From Bog-473 sp963730785 (GTDB taxonomy: Bacteria > Actinomycetota > Acidimicrobiia > Acidimicrobiales > RAAP-2): a DNA stretch of 64,000 nucleotides. Under the pieces are notes generated by a model, which saw nothing but the letters and a program-made list of their open reading frames with translations, was not told the origin of the DNA and searched no databases. Shown piece after piece: positions 1 to 9,170 of the stretch. Location of the stretch: positions 1,100,800 through 1,164,799 of the forward strand of contig CAVSTF010000010.1 in NCBI GenBank assembly GCA_963730785.1. The letters are read 5' to 3'. Both the position numbers and the translations under genes were made by a program. Position 1 is the stretch's first letter. Every line of letters starts with the position of its first letter.

Positions 1-2
1 CC

Positions 3-580
3 TGGGAATCGGCCGCCGACCTCGCCGTCGCCCTCATTCCCCTGCTGGTGAGCGCGCCGGTCCGGACCGTGCTGAACCTCAACGTCCCCGCCCTGCCGAT
101 GGACGAAGATCCTCGGGCTGCGCTGGGCCCGGGTCAGCGGGCAGGGCCTCATCAAGGCGGCCAGCGGCACCAACATTTGGCAGGCACCGAACCCACCCGA
201 GATGGAGGGCCCGGCAGCGGCCGAAGGCTCTCGGGCCGTCATGGAACGCACCACGGCCGACTCCGGCGAGATCGTGCTCACCGTCGGCTCACCTTTCCCC
301 CGCTCGGCCGAATGTTCCGAAGCCGAGGCCACCGAGGACGCCGCCCTGGTCGGTCAGGGCTACGCCGCCCTCACCGCCCTGCGGGCCCCGGGCGGACGAG
401 GACCCCGAACTGTTCGGCTTGCTCGACGCCGGTCTGGCCGCTGCTGGCCCCGCTCGGCCTCAGGCCTGGGCGAGGCGATCGGGCCGCCGTCCGCCGGGCC
501 GATGGCCCGAGGCCCTGGCCCGTGCGAGGCCACAGTTCCAGCTCAGTCGTCGTGTCGCCCGGACCGTCGATTGCGCTTGA
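3..580 (+). CDS. surE: 5'-nucleotidase SurE, C-terminal part, frameshifted and cut by the window edge
   Basis: SurE is a metal-dependent nucleoside 5'-monophosphate phosphatase acting in the cytoplasm. The visible part begins before the family motif VLNLNVPALP (near base 78). At about base 106 the reading frame changes and continues as KILGLRWARVSGQGLIKAAS, and the family's closing segment DAALVGQGYAALTALR follows near base 340-382. A second frame change near base 390 would give a tail reading DPELFGLLDAGLAAAG and a stop at 578-580. The N-terminal half with the metal-binding DDG motif lies outside the window. The identification rests on the two conserved C-terminal motifs; the frame breaks look like single-base errors. 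It is convergent with arfB. Confidence 0.7.
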   Translation, partial: GIGRRPRRRPHSPAGERAGPDRAEPQRPRPADGRRSSGCAGPGSAGRASSRRPAAPTFGRHRTHPRWRARQRPKALGPSWNAPRPTPARSCSPSAHLSPARPNVPKPRPPRTPPWSVRATPPSPPCGPRADEDPELFGLLDAGLAAAGPARPQAWARRSGRRPPGRWPEALARARPQFQLSRRVARTVDCA

Positions 581-1010
581 TGTCCGAGCGCCGGCGCTTG
601 GCCTCGACCCGACGCACCTGTGAGCCCTTGGTCGGCCGAGTCGGTCGCCGGGTCGGATCGACCCGCAGTCCTTCAGCGATCTTCTCGCCCAGCCGTTCCA
701 GAGCCAGTTGCCGGTTGCGGACCTGAGAGCGCGAATCGGAGGCTGAGGCGCGGACGAAAGGCCCGTAGCGCTCCAACAATCTCGCGCGCTGGCGGGGGCC
801 GAGCGTGGTCGAGGCATTGACCTCGAACTGCACCTCAACCCGGCTGAGCGTCCGGTTGGCGTGCTGCCCACCCGGACCGCCCGAAGTGGTGGCCCTCCAG
901 GTCACCTCGCTCATGGGCAACGAAAGAGCCTTGTGGACGCGCAGGGTCGCTCCGGCATTCTCAGCCAGGTCTTCCCCATCAGATTCGATCGGCGACTCGT
1001 CCGTGGCCAC
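543..1010 (-). CDS. arfB: Peptidyl-tRNA hydrolase ArfB (YaeJ family) ribosome-rescue factor
   Basis: ArfB enters the A site of ribosomes stalled without a stop codon and hydrolyses the peptidyl-tRNA ester. The 155-residue protein contains the class I release-factor signature GGPGGQHANRT (residues about 44-54), with the catalytic GGQ. It ends in a strongly basic tail (KRRRSDIKRNRRSGRHDD), which in this family lies in the mRNA entry channel. Length matches the family (about 140-155). The first 30 residues are acidic and less conserved, so a later start is possible. It is convergent with surE and divergent from the aldo/keto reductase gene. Confidence 0.9.
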   Translation of the reverse strand: MATDESPIESDGEDLAENAGATLRVHKALSLPMSEVTWRATTSGGPGGQHANRTLSRVEVQFEVNASTTLGPRQRARLLERYGPFVRASASDSRSQVRNRQLALERLGEKIAEGLRVDPTRRPTRPTKGSQVRRVEAKRRRSDIKRNRRSGRHDD

Positions 1011-1045
1011 AGAAGGAGGTTAGAAGCACCAGGTAGGGTCCGGCC

Positions 1046-2041
1046 ATGGAATATCGCCACCTCGGAAGATCAGGCATGCTCGTCTCGGCCCTGTCGTACG
1101 GCAACTGGATCACTCACGGCAGCCAAATTGACGAAGATGCGGCCAAGGCCTGCGTGAAGGCGTCGCTCGATGCCGGCATCACGACGTTCGATACGGCGGA
1201 CGTCTACGCCATCGGAGCCGCCGAAACGGTGCTGGGTAGGGCCCTCCAGGGCGTGCGGCGCGACTCCATCGAGATCTTCACCAAGGTCTACTGGCCCACC
1301 GGCCCCAACCCCAACAACCGCGGGCTTGTCCCGCAAGCACATCATGGAGTCGCTCCACGGTTCGCTGGAGCGCCTGCAGACCGATCACGTGGATCTTCTC
1401 CAGGCCCATCGTTACGACTACGCCACTCCGCTGGAAGAGACGCTGCGGGCCTTCGACGACCTGGTCCGCCAGGGCAAGGTGCACTACGTCGGCGTGTCCG
1501 AATGGACGGCCGAGCAGATCGGCGACGCCCTCCAGATGGCCGATGAGATGGGCTTCGACCGCATCATCTCCAATCAGCCCCAGTACTCCCTCCTGTGGCG
1601 AGTCATTGAGGCCGAGGTGGTTCCGCTGAGCCAGGAACAGGGCGTGGGACAGATCGTCTGGTCCCCACTGGCCCAAGGCGTCTTGACCGGCAAGTACCTC
1701 CCCGGTGCGGCTCCCCTGGAGAATTCGCGGGCCACCGGCATCGAGGGCGAAGAGATGTCATGGCTCCTGCGCGACGAGGTCCTCACCCCGGTGCAGGAAT
1801 ATGCCGCCCTGTGTCGCGAGGCCGGCTACACCCCGGCCGCAGTGGCGCTGGCCTGGGTTCTGCAAAACGAGAATGTGAGCAGCGCCATTGTCGGCGCCAG
1901 CCGACCCGAGCAGATCGCCGAGAACGTCAAGGCCCTCGAATTGAGCTCGAGCCCGATTTCGTCGACGCCATTGAGAAGGCCCTGGAGCCGACCACCCTCT
2001 TCGACCCCGCCTTCACCATCAGTCCGGCCGAACGCCCTTAA
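1046..2041 (+). CDS. Aldo/keto reductase (AKR, Kv-beta-like), two frameshifts
   Basis: This is an NADPH-dependent aldo/keto reductase with a TIM-barrel fold. It opens with MEYRHLGRSGMLVSALSYGN, typical of the AKR subgroup related to potassium-channel beta subunits. The tetrad parts are visible: Asp and Tyr in FDTADVYAIG, Lys in EIFTKVYW, and His in DLLQAHRYD. Frame changes occur near 1322 (in a C-rich run after the Lys motif) and near 1945, where the tail PDFVDAIEKALEP resumes to the stop at 2041. Joined, the product is about 331 residues, the usual length. The start at 1046 is an ATG about 35 bases after the divergent arfB start. The substrate cannot be told from sequence. Confidence 0.85.
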
Positions 2042-2505
2042 GGCGTCGGCTCGAAACGACTGGAGAAGGAGACCACTTCCAACGTCGAGTGTCGGCGGTG
2101 CTCCTCGAAGACCCGCATGTAGCCGGTATGGGCGATGCGCCAGCCGTCGTCGTCCTTGACGTAGCGATCGGAGTAGAAGGCGGTGCCGCCGATCTCCAGA
2201 TCGGCCGCCGGAATGATCACTCGGTCCTGCAGGTACCAGGTGCCGGTGGCCGTGGTGGCCGACGTGAAGTCGATCTCGGGATGATGCCCGTGGTGTTCGG
2301 TTGCGATGCCTGGGCTACCCAGCGCCTCGGACAGCCACGTCACGATGTGCTGGCGGCCTTCGAGCACGGTCTTGCCGTCCTCGTAGGCGGCGGTGCAGTC
2401 CTCGGTCAGCAGGTGACCAAGGGCGTCGAACTCCTTGAGGTCGAGGGTACGGAAGTAGGCGTACTTCAGACGCCGGATGGACTCGAGTTCGGCTGCTGTT
2501 TCCAT
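2038..2505 (-). CDS. SnoaL-like / nuclear transport factor 2-fold protein
   Basis: This 155-residue protein has the NTF2-like cone fold of the SnoaL_4 group, which includes ring-hydroxylating dioxygenase beta-like and polyketide cyclase-like proteins. Visible family features are IRRLKYAYFRTLDLKEFDAL near the N-terminus, TEDCTAAYEDG, and the C-terminal RYVKDDDGWRIAHTGYMRVFE. The ATG at 2505 is preferred over the longer upstream reading because an AAGGGA ribosome site precedes it and the family begins here. It overlaps the convergent aldo/keto reductase gene by 4 bases. Catalytic role and substrate are unknown. Confidence 0.75.
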   Translation of the reverse strand: METAAELESIRRLKYAYFRTLDLKEFDALGHLLTEDCTAAYEDGKTVLEGRQHIVTWLSEALGSPGIATEHHGHHPEIDFTSATTATGTWYLQDRVIIPAADLEIGGTAFYSDRYVKDDDGWRIAHTGYMRVFEEHRRHSTLEVVSFSSRFEPTP

Positions 2506-2600
2506 GCGGCATCCCTTTCGTGCGGTGGGCCGGTACGGCCGCTGAGAGCGTACTGGCGTGATCACTTTGCAGCCCAGGCCGCATCACGGCAGCATGCGGT

Positions 2601-3014
2601 GTGCCCGAACGCCAGCGCATTGCCGCCTACGGGGTCTGCCGGGACGCCGAGGGGCGACTGCTACTGGCCCGGGCCGCGCCGTCGCTGACACTGCGAGGTC
2701 GGTGGTTCCTGCCCGGCGGCGGGGTCGACCATGGCGAACACCCCAAAGAGGCGGTACGCCGTGAGATGGAAGAGGAATCTGGCCTCGTGGTCGAGGTGGG
2801 TGATCTGCTCGAAGTGATCTCGGACGTTCGCACCCTGCCCGATGAGACCAACCTTCATACGGTGCGCCTGATTTATCGGATTGACGCCTGGACCGGGACA
2901 CTCAGAGCCGAGGAAAACGGCACGACCGATGCCGTCCAGTGGTGCACCCGAGAGGAGCTCGCCACCATGCCCTTGGCCAACTATGTCGAGGACGTCGTCG
3001 CCCACCTCCTGTGA
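2601..3014 (+). CDS. Nudix hydrolase
   Basis: Nudix enzymes hydrolyse nucleoside diphosphates linked to another group. A complete Nudix box is present at about residues 40-62: a Gly, five residues, Glu, then the REMEEESG core (pattern Gx5Ex7REx2EExG). The PGGGVDHGE segment leads into it. The protein is 137 residues, a single domain without extra modules, and starts at a GTG. It is divergent from the SnoaL-like gene and about 80 bases ahead of the NADH dehydrogenase. The specific substrate cannot be inferred. Confidence 0.87.
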   Translation: MPERQRIAAYGVCRDAEGRLLLARAAPSLTLRGRWFLPGGGVDHGEHPKEAVRREMEEESGLVVEVGDLLEVISDVRTLPDETNLHTVRLIYRIDAWTGTLRAEENGTTDAVQWCTREELATMPLANYVEDVVAHLL

Positions 3015-3095
3015 CGCCCACGCATGCAATGGCACTGCGTTGGGCATAACCGGTGCACATGATCTGGCCCTGGACACCCTTATGGTCGTAGAACG

Positions 3096-4418
3096 GTGGC
3101 TGTGATCACCGAAAACGAAGACACGCGCCACCATGTGGTGATCATCGGGTGTGGCTTCGGCGGTCTCTTTGCCGCCAAAGCACTCCGGCCGGCCAACGTC
3201 AGGGTGACCCTGATCGATCGCACCAATCACCATCTGTTTCAGCCGCTCCTCTACCAGGTGGCCACCGGCATCCTCTCCGAAGGCCAGATCGCGCCGGCCA
3301 TCCGCGACGTGTTGCGGAATCACCATTCGCTTCGGGTGGTGCTGGGCGACGTGCAGCACATCGATCCCGTGGCGAAGCAGGTGCGCGCCATTGAGCTCGA
3401 CCATGAGGTCACCTTCAACTACGACAGCCTCATTGTCGCCACGGGAGCGGTCACCTCGTATTTCGGGCACGACGACTACCGACGGCATGCCTCGGGCATG
3501 AAATCACTCGACGACGCCATGCTGCTCCGGGGTCAGATCTTCGGTGCCTTCGAGATGGCCGAGGCCGAAGAGGACGAGGCGCGTCGGGCCGCCCTCATGA
3601 CCTTCGTCGTCATTGGCGGCGGTCCCACCGGTGTCGAGATGGCCGGCCAGTTGAAGGAGCTCTCCGGGCGGGCGCTGCGGAACAACTATCGACTGATCGA
3701 TCCGGCCTCCACCCGGGTCGTCCTGGTCGAGGGCGGGGACCGACTGGTGCCACCCATGGGCGATCGGGGTTCCCGGCTCACCGCCAAGGCGCTCGAGAAG
3801 ATGGGCATTGAGCTCCACCTCAATGCCATGGTCACCGGCATGGACCAGGACGGGGTCGAGCTGACCACTTCGGGGGGCGAGACGGTGCACATCACGGCCG
3901 CCACCAAAGTGTGGGCCGCCGGCACCAAGGCCAACCCCCTCGGCCAGCAGCTGGCCGACGTGACCGGCGTGGAGCTGGATCGGGCCGGTCGGGTCAAGGT
4001 GGAGCCGGACTGCACGGTACCCAACTACCCCGAGATCTTTGTGGTGGGCGACCTGATGGCCCTCAACGATCTTCCCGGCGTGGCCGAGGTGGCCATGCAG
4101 TCCGGTGCGTTCGCCGCGCACACCATCAAGCACCGCATCAAGGGGCAGCCCACCAAGAAGGCCTTCCACTACCACGACCTCGGTTCGCTGGCCGCTATTT
4201 CGCGGTTCCAGGCCGTGGCCAAGTTGGGACCGATTCAGGTGGGCGGCATCATCGGGTGGCTGCTGTGGTTGTTCGTCCACCTTGCCTTCTTGACCGGATT
4301 TAAGAATCGGTTCGGTGCGTTGGCCCGCTGGTCGGTCAGCTTCGTTGGCCGAGGTCGCTACGAACGGGCACTGGTGGGCCAATGGGAGGCCGGGCCGGGC
4401 GCATCCGATTCTGCGTAG
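3096..4418 (+). CDS. ndh: Type II NADH:quinone oxidoreductase-like FAD protein
   Basis: NDH-2 enzymes are monotopic membrane flavoproteins that pass electrons from NADH to the quinone pool without pumping protons. The 440-residue protein has the FAD-binding VVIIGCGFGGLFAAKAL near residue 14, the NAD-binding FVVIGGGPTGVEMAGQL near residue 170, and the second FAD motif EIFVVGDLMAL near residue 312. The segment HHLFQPLLYQVATG is a hallmark of the family. A hydrophobic C-terminal stretch (GGIIGWLLWLFVHLAFLTGF) fits membrane attachment. The gene is intact and starts at GTG, with the acyl-CoA dehydrogenase following 40 bases later. Confidence 0.9.
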   Translation: MAVITENEDTRHHVVIIGCGFGGLFAAKALRPANVRVTLIDRTNHHLFQPLLYQVATGILSEGQIAPAIRDVLRNHHSLRVVLGDVQHIDPVAKQVRAIELDHEVTFNYDSLIVATGAVTSYFGHDDYRRHASGMKSLDDAMLLRGQIFGAFEMAEAEEDEARRAALMTFVVIGGGPTGVEMAGQLKELSGRALRNNYRLIDPASTRVVLVEGGDRLVPPMGDRGSRLTAKALEKMGIELHLNAMVTGMDQDGVELTTSGGETVHITAATKVWAAGTKANPLGQQLADVTGVELDRAGRVKVEPDCTVPNYPEIFVVGDLMALNDLPGVAEVAMQSGAFAAHTIKHRIKGQPTKKAFHYHDLGSLAAISRFQAVAKLGPIQVGGIIGWLLWLFVHLAFLTGFKNRFGALARWSVSFVGRGRYERALVGQWEAGPGASDSA

Positions 4419-4458
4419 GCTGCGCGACGCCCGATCCACCGACACAGAGGTTCTCCCC

Positions 4459-5709
4459 ATGCCCATCACCGTGACGCCCATTGCCGGGATTAGCGATCAC
4501 ATCAACGACATCCGGCTCCGCACCGCCCGGATCGTCAACGAAGAGATCCTGCCCAACGAGTCGAAGCTGTGGGTGGGCCGGCGATCCGATGCCACCGAGG
4601 ATGAGCGGGCGGCGGCCAAGGTGCTCCGGGAAAAGGTGCAGGCCCGGGTGAAGTCCGAGGGCTTGTGGGCGCCGCACCTGCCGCCCGAATACGGGGGCAT
4701 GGGCATCGACTTCCTGGCCCACGCCTACATGAACGAGATCCTGGCCTACGCCATGGGCGCGGCCTCTCTCTTCGGCGTGGTGGCGCCCAACTCGGGTAAC
4801 CAGACCATCCTGGCCAAGTACGGCACCGCGGAGCAGAAGGAGAAATGGTTGCTGCCCCTGGTGGAGGGCACCATGCAGTCGGGCTTCTCCATGACGGAAC
4901 CCGAGAACGCCGGCTCCGATCCCCGCTCCATCCAGACGACCGCAGTCCGCGAGGGCGACGAGTGGGTCATCAACGGGCACAAGTGGTTCACTTCGAACGG
5001 TCTGGAGGCCGACTTCTTCATCGTGATGTGCCGGGCGGGCGAGGCGGGCGACGAGGGCAAGCCGGGGCGGATGATGCAGGTCATTGTGCCCACTTCGACC
5101 CCGGGCGTGACCATCGTGCGGGGCATCGGCATTTGGGGCCGAGGGTCGTCGGACCACTGCGAGGTGCGCTACGAGAACGTGCGCGTGCCGGCCGAGAATG
5201 TACTTGGTCAGGTGGGCGACGGCCATCGGGCGGCGCAGGATCGGCTGGGGGCCGGCCGCATCTTCCACTGCATGAACTCGGTGGGCCAGATGTGGCGGGC
5301 CTTCGACCTGATGGTGGAGCGACTGCTCACCCGCCAGGTCCACGGCGGACTGCTCAAGGACAAGCAGTTCATGCAGGGCTTCGTGGCCGACAGCTACATC
5401 GACCTGCAGGCGGCACGACTCATGACCATCCACGCCGCGGAGAAGGTGGACAACGGTGACCCCCAGGCCCGTACCGAGATCTCGGCCATCAAGGTGTTCG
5501 TCCCCGCCGCCTACTCACGGGTGGTCGACCGGGCCATTCAGGTCTGGGGCGCGGCTGGCGTATCGAACGATCTCCCGTTGGCCGCCATGTACCTCGGTGC
5601 CCGCACCCTCCGACTGGCCGACGGTCCGGACGAGGTGCATCGCATCCTCATTGCCAAGAACGTCCTCCACCACTACGAAAAGGGCGGCAGTTGGGACTTC
5701 GCAGGTTGA
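4459..5709 (+). CDS. Acyl-CoA dehydrogenase (ACAD10/11-like)
   Basis: This FAD enzyme introduces the alpha-beta double bond in acyl-CoA during beta-oxidation-type catabolism. The 416-residue protein carries the signature GFSMTEPENAGSDP (about residue 146), the flavin-contacting WVINGHKWFTSNG, and a C-terminal LADGPDEVHRILIAKNVL typical of the ACAD10/11 group. By alignment from memory, an Asp in DGPDE falls where medium-chain enzymes have the catalytic Glu, so the exact base is uncertain. The ATG at 4459 is chosen because the family begins at PITVTP/ISDHINDIR; a longer upstream reading would overlap the ndh gene. An SDR gene follows closely. Confidence 0.9.
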   Translation: MPITVTPIAGISDHINDIRLRTARIVNEEILPNESKLWVGRRSDATEDERAAAKVLREKVQARVKSEGLWAPHLPPEYGGMGIDFLAHAYMNEILAYAMGAASLFGVVAPNSGNQTILAKYGTAEQKEKWLLPLVEGTMQSGFSMTEPENAGSDPRSIQTTAVREGDEWVINGHKWFTSNGLEADFFIVMCRAGEAGDEGKPGRMMQVIVPTSTPGVTIVRGIGIWGRGSSDHCEVRYENVRVPAENVLGQVGDGHRAAQDRLGAGRIFHCMNSVGQMWRAFDLMVERLLTRQVHGGLLKDKQFMQGFVADSYIDLQAARLMTIHAAEKVDNGDPQARTEISAIKVFVPAAYSRVVDRAIQVWGAAGVSNDLPLAAMYLGARTLRLADGPDEVHRILIAKNVLHHYEKGGSWDFAG

Positions 5710-5718
5710 TGCCATGAC

Positions 5719-6558
5719 GTGGAGTCCGGGACCGGGCGTATCGGTCTTCGCCCAGGCGTCTTCGCCGACCAGGTCGCCGTGATCACCGGTGGGGGCACCG
5801 GGCTGGGGCCGAGATCGCGCTCTCCCTGGCCTCTCTGGGCGCCGGGTGGTCATTGCCGGCCGCACCGCCGAGAAGCTCGATGCGTGCGGGCCAGCAGATC
5901 GAGGCCATCGGCGGCACTGTCTGGCCATCCCGACCAACATCAGGGAGATCGAGCAGGTCGACGCCCTGCGCGATCAGGTCTACGAACGCTTCGGCAAGGT
6001 CGACTGTCTGATCAACAATGCTGGCGGTCAGTTCCCGGCCTTGCCCACGGCCATTTCCGACAACGGGTGGCGAGCGGTGGTCGACCTCAACCTCAATGGC
6101 ACCTGGAACATGACCAACCGCTTCATGCAGCCCATGGCCGCCGCCGGGTCAGGTTCCATCATCAACGTGGTGCACACGTTCTCCTTCGAGCGGGGCGCAC
6201 CGATGTTCGCCCACTCGGGGGCCGCCCGGGCCGGCGTGGTCAACCTGGTGAAGTCACTCGCCCCCTACCTGATGCGCAAGGGCGTCACCATCAATGCCTT
6301 TGCTCCGGGCGTCTTCGCCACCCCGGGCATGGTGGGAGCGGAACTCGAGACGGTGGGCCGTACCGAGGCAAGCTTTACCGACGAACTGGTGGCCGAAGGC
6401 ACCACGGTGCGCCTGGGCAGCGTCGACGAGATGGCGGCCATGGTGCTCTTCCTGTGTTCCCCCGCCGCCCGCTACGTCAGCGGCGCCACCATCATCGCCG
6501 ACGGAGCCTCCATGCAGAGCAACTGGGTGACGTTCTTCGAGCGAGGAGAGCGTTCTAG
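5719..6558 (+). pseudogene. SDR-family oxidoreductase, N-terminal third broken by several frameshifts
   Basis: This is a short-chain dehydrogenase/reductase with a Rossmann fold. The NAD-binding motif VAVITGGGTGLG is in one frame, VVIAGRTAEKLD in another, and from about 5925 the protein reads continuously: VDCLINNAGG (active-site Asn region), SGSIINVVHTFSFERG, then RYVSGATIIADGASMQSNW at the C-terminus. The usual YxxxK appears replaced by FAHSGAARAG around 6205-6230, so the catalytic Tyr and Lys seem absent. At least three frame breaks fall within 5800-5930 and another probably sits near the end, where it meets the convergent methyltransferase. It probably forms a unit with the upstream acyl-CoA dehydrogenase. 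Confidence 0.65.
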
Positions 6559-7124
6559 CTGCTCGGCCACCCGAGCCGTGCAGACCCAGCCCAGCTCATG
6601 CGTCCGCACTTCGACGTCCGTGAAGCCGGCGCCACGCAGTCGAGGGTCCCAGGTCTCAGGGTCGATCGGATTGTAAATGTCGTCTTCATGGAATGCTTTC
6701 GAGCCTTCGCTGTAGATGCCGTCGGCAGCCACCAGCACGCCACCCGTCACCATGACACGGGCCAACTCGGTGAAGGCCCGATCCTGGGCTTCGGTGGTTG
6801 GAATGTGGTGAAGCATGTGAAACGAGGCACCGCCGGAGAACACCGACTCAGGGAATTCCAATTGGTGGCGTCACCCACGACGACCTCCACATTCGTGCCA
6901 GCCAGGCGCTCGGTGAGCGAAGCCGCCAATCCGGCATCGAGTTCGACCGCCGTCAGCTTCCCCGTCATGGTGTGCAGCACATCCGTCGTGAAACCTGGCC
7001 CAGGGCCGATTTCGATTGTGTGATCGCCCAGCGTCACGCCGTCCAGGGCCAGTGGGAGTACTTGCTCCATCACCAACTCCCGCCATGCCGCACTGGCGCA
7101 AAATTCCATGTGGGCTGAGTTCAT
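6555..7124 (-). CDS. Class I SAM-dependent methyltransferase, one frameshift
   Basis: The protein begins MNSAHMEFCASAAWRELVME and carries motif I as TIEIGPGPGFTTDVL, followed by AVELDAGLAASL and VEVVVGDA, a standard class I SAM-binding core. A frame change near 6862 leads into SFHMLHHIPTTEAQDRAFTELARVM and the end TDVEVRTHELGW. The ATG at 7124 overlaps the stop of the upstream amidohydrolase as ATGA, which suggests coupled translation. The exact stop is unclear because a second frame break may lie at the convergent SDR end; 6555 is the best candidate. The substrate is unknown; the operon suggests a role in the same catabolic pathway. Confidence 0.7.
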
Positions 7125-8371
7125 CCGAGCCCGACTTTGTATTCGTCCTTCCACCAGCGAGCCCGGATCTCTTCAGGGTCGGTGCGCAGGTTCACGTCCT
7201 GGCCAAGGTCGGCCGGAGTGGGACCGATGCGGTCGGCAATCGGCTGCAGGGCGGCCAGATCGAAGCCATAACAACGAGCGGCGGTCTCCCCCAGCAGTTT
7301 GCGGGCGTCCTCGACCGGGATACCGCCGAAGTCGCCCTTCAGTCGTTCCTGGGTGTGCGGCCACGTGCCTTCAGGATGCGGATAGTCGGTGCCCCACATG
7401 ACGACATCACAGCCCAGAATGTGGCGCCGACGAATTTCTTCCTTCGACATGGTGGAGGCGCCGATGAAGATGTTTTCGCCGAAGTAGTCAGACGGCAGGT
7501 TTGAGATTTTGCCCTTCAGCAGAGCGGCCATCTTCTTGGTGGTGTGGCCGCCCCCCATGTACTGGTCCCACTTCCACATCATGTCGGCCGCCCAATAGGC
7601 CGCCGCTTCAGTCACCACATACTTGAGCTTCGGGAATCGCTCGAACACACCCGAAAAAAGCAGGTGCCACATGGGACGGGCGGCCCACCACACCACCTCG
7701 GCGAGGTAGATGCCGATGTTGTCGTTGTATTCGTCTTGGGGCGCTTCGCCCGAATGGGTGTGGACCGGGAACCCGGCCGCTTGGCAGGCGGCCCATACCG
7801 GGTCGTAGTCGGGGTGGTTGTAGGGCGTGAGGTCGTGCCACATGGTCGGGACCATGATTCCCTTGATCCCCGGCTGCTCAGCCAGCCATTCGATTTCGGC
7901 CACTGACCGTTCAACGCTGTGGGTGATGGGGACCAACGCGATGCCACCGTGGCGTTCCGGGCTACGCGAACACATTTCGGCCAGAAAGCGGTTGTGGGCC
8001 CGGGCGCCAGCGAAGGCCAGTTCGGGGTCATTGATCGACCCCGCGGCCAACCCAGCGCCAAACGGCGGAGAGGCATTGCCCGTGATGGCATCAGCGTCGG
8101 CAAACATCACTTCGGCGGTCACCCCATCCGCGTCCAATTCCTTGTCGCGCTGATCGATGTCCCAGGCGCCGCGGAGACCTTCCTCGTTGTCGGTCTCCCA
8201 GCCCATGATGTAGTCGTAGTTCATCTTCAGCTGTTGATCCCGGTGGGCGTTGCGTTCGGCCAAGTACTCATCGAACTGCCGGTGGTAGGCCGCATCCAAG
8301 TAGGGCCGGTACCCCTCGCAGTGCAGCCCGGCGTGGGCATCGGCGGAAATAATGGTGTAGTGGTCGCTCAT
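7121..8371 (-). CDS. Amidohydrolase-2 family metal-dependent hydrolase or decarboxylase
   Basis: This intact 416-residue TIM-barrel protein belongs to the amidohydrolase_2 family (related to ACMS decarboxylase). Visible features are the N-terminal ISADAHAG (in place of the HxH motif), VHTHSGEAP with the barrel His, PMWHLLFSGVFERFPKLKYV with the conserved His, and WGTDYPHPEGTWP with the catalytic Asp. It is the middle gene of an overlapping set: it shares ATGA junctions with the decarboxylase-like gene upstream and the methyltransferase downstream. A second, related amidohydrolase is encoded at 9171-10406. The likely role is hydrolysis or decarboxylation of a ring-derived or terpenoid intermediate, which is inference only. 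Confidence 0.88.
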   Translation of the reverse strand: MSDHYTIISADAHAGLHCEGYRPYLDAAYHRQFDEYLAERNAHRDQQLKMNYDYIMGWETDNEEGLRGAWDIDQRDKELDADGVTAEVMFADADAITGNASPPFGAGLAAGSINDPELAFAGARAHNRFLAEMCSRSPERHGGIALVPITHSVERSVAEIEWLAEQPGIKGIMVPTMWHDLTPYNHPDYDPVWAACQAAGFPVHTHSGEAPQDEYNDNIGIYLAEVVWWAARPMWHLLFSGVFERFPKLKYVVTEAAAYWAADMMWKWDQYMGGGHTTKKMAALLKGKISNLPSDYFGENIFIGASTMSKEEIRRRHILGCDVVMWGTDYPHPEGTWPHTQERLKGDFGGIPVEDARKLLGETAARCYGFDLAALQPIADRIGPTPADLGQDVNLRTDPEEIRARWWKDEYKVGLG

Positions 8372-9144
8372 CGTTTGGCCCCCAGAACGGATAGATCGTC
8401 ATAACGCTGATGCAGGTACGGCACGAACTCCTGGCGCGATACCGGTCCGATAATCCGACCCACTTGGGTTGACGCGCGTTCGGTCCAGTTGAGGTCGACC
8501 ACCCGACGGATGACCAGGTCGGCCACCGGATCGAGTGGGGCCTCCTTGAGGATGAGCTCGCCCTCAATCCCTTCGTGGACACGGGTTCGCTCGGTCTTTT
8601 CGCCGTAGACCAGGATCGGGTCCTGGTCGAGGGCCCCGGCCTCCTCGGCCGACGGGGAGACCTTGAACCAGAAGTCGACCTTCTCCTTCTCGTAGTTCTC
8701 CCGGCTCTCGGTCACGTTGCCGATGACCTCGCAAATGACAAAGCCCATGCGCGAGATACGAGCTTCCACTCGCCGGCCATCGCGCTCGACTTCAACCTCG
8801 GCCAACTTCTTGGGTTCACCGTTGGTCTCGCGACCGCCGATGGTGGCCTGCTCACTCGTCATGGGCATGAAGATCGGGTACTCCCCGATGCGATCCCCGT
8901 GGCGGGCCTCCACGCCGATCCACCCGGCGCCGAAGGCAGGTAGGCCCGGCATTTCAACCCGGGTGATGGTGATGCGCACCAGGGGCTGGGGTCCCGGCTC
9001 GAGTGGGGGCGGGAGGATGGCGGCGATGATCTCGGGATCGGTGAGGTAGGTCGCCGTGACCGCCTCGGACCAGATGTCGGCCTTCTTGGCCGCAATTTCG
9101 TGATTCACCTGGACGGGGCGGGCCCCGTATCTCACCGGTTGCAT
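8368..9144 (-). CDS. Acetoacetate decarboxylase family protein
   Basis: The 258-residue protein matches the ADC family, whose prototype decarboxylates acetoacetate through a Schiff base on a lysine. The segment NGEPKKLAEVEVERDG carries the adjacent lysine pair of the classic PKK motif, so the Schiff-base lysine and its neighbour both appear to be present. The upstream YPIFMPMTSEQATIGGRE also fits. The start at 9144 (MQPVRYG) is preferred to the longer reading, which has no family resemblance. The gene overlaps the downstream amidohydrolase by ATGA. The actual substrate is probably a beta-keto or related acid of the linked catabolic pathway rather than acetoacetate itself. Confidence 0.82.
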   Translation of the reverse strand: MQPVRYGARPVQVNHEIAAKKADIWSEAVTATYLTDPEIIAAILPPPLEPGPQPLVRITITRVEMPGLPAFGAGWIGVEARHGDRIGEYPIFMPMTSEQATIGGRETNGEPKKLAEVEVERDGRRVEARISRMGFVICEVIGNVTESRENYEKEKVDFWFKVSPSAEEAGALDQDPILVYGEKTERTRVHEGIEGELILKEAPLDPVADLVIRRVVDLNWTERASTQVGRIIGPVSRQEFVPYLHQRYDDLSVLGAKR

Positions 9145-9170
9145 ATGTCCTCCCCTACTGCTCAGTACCG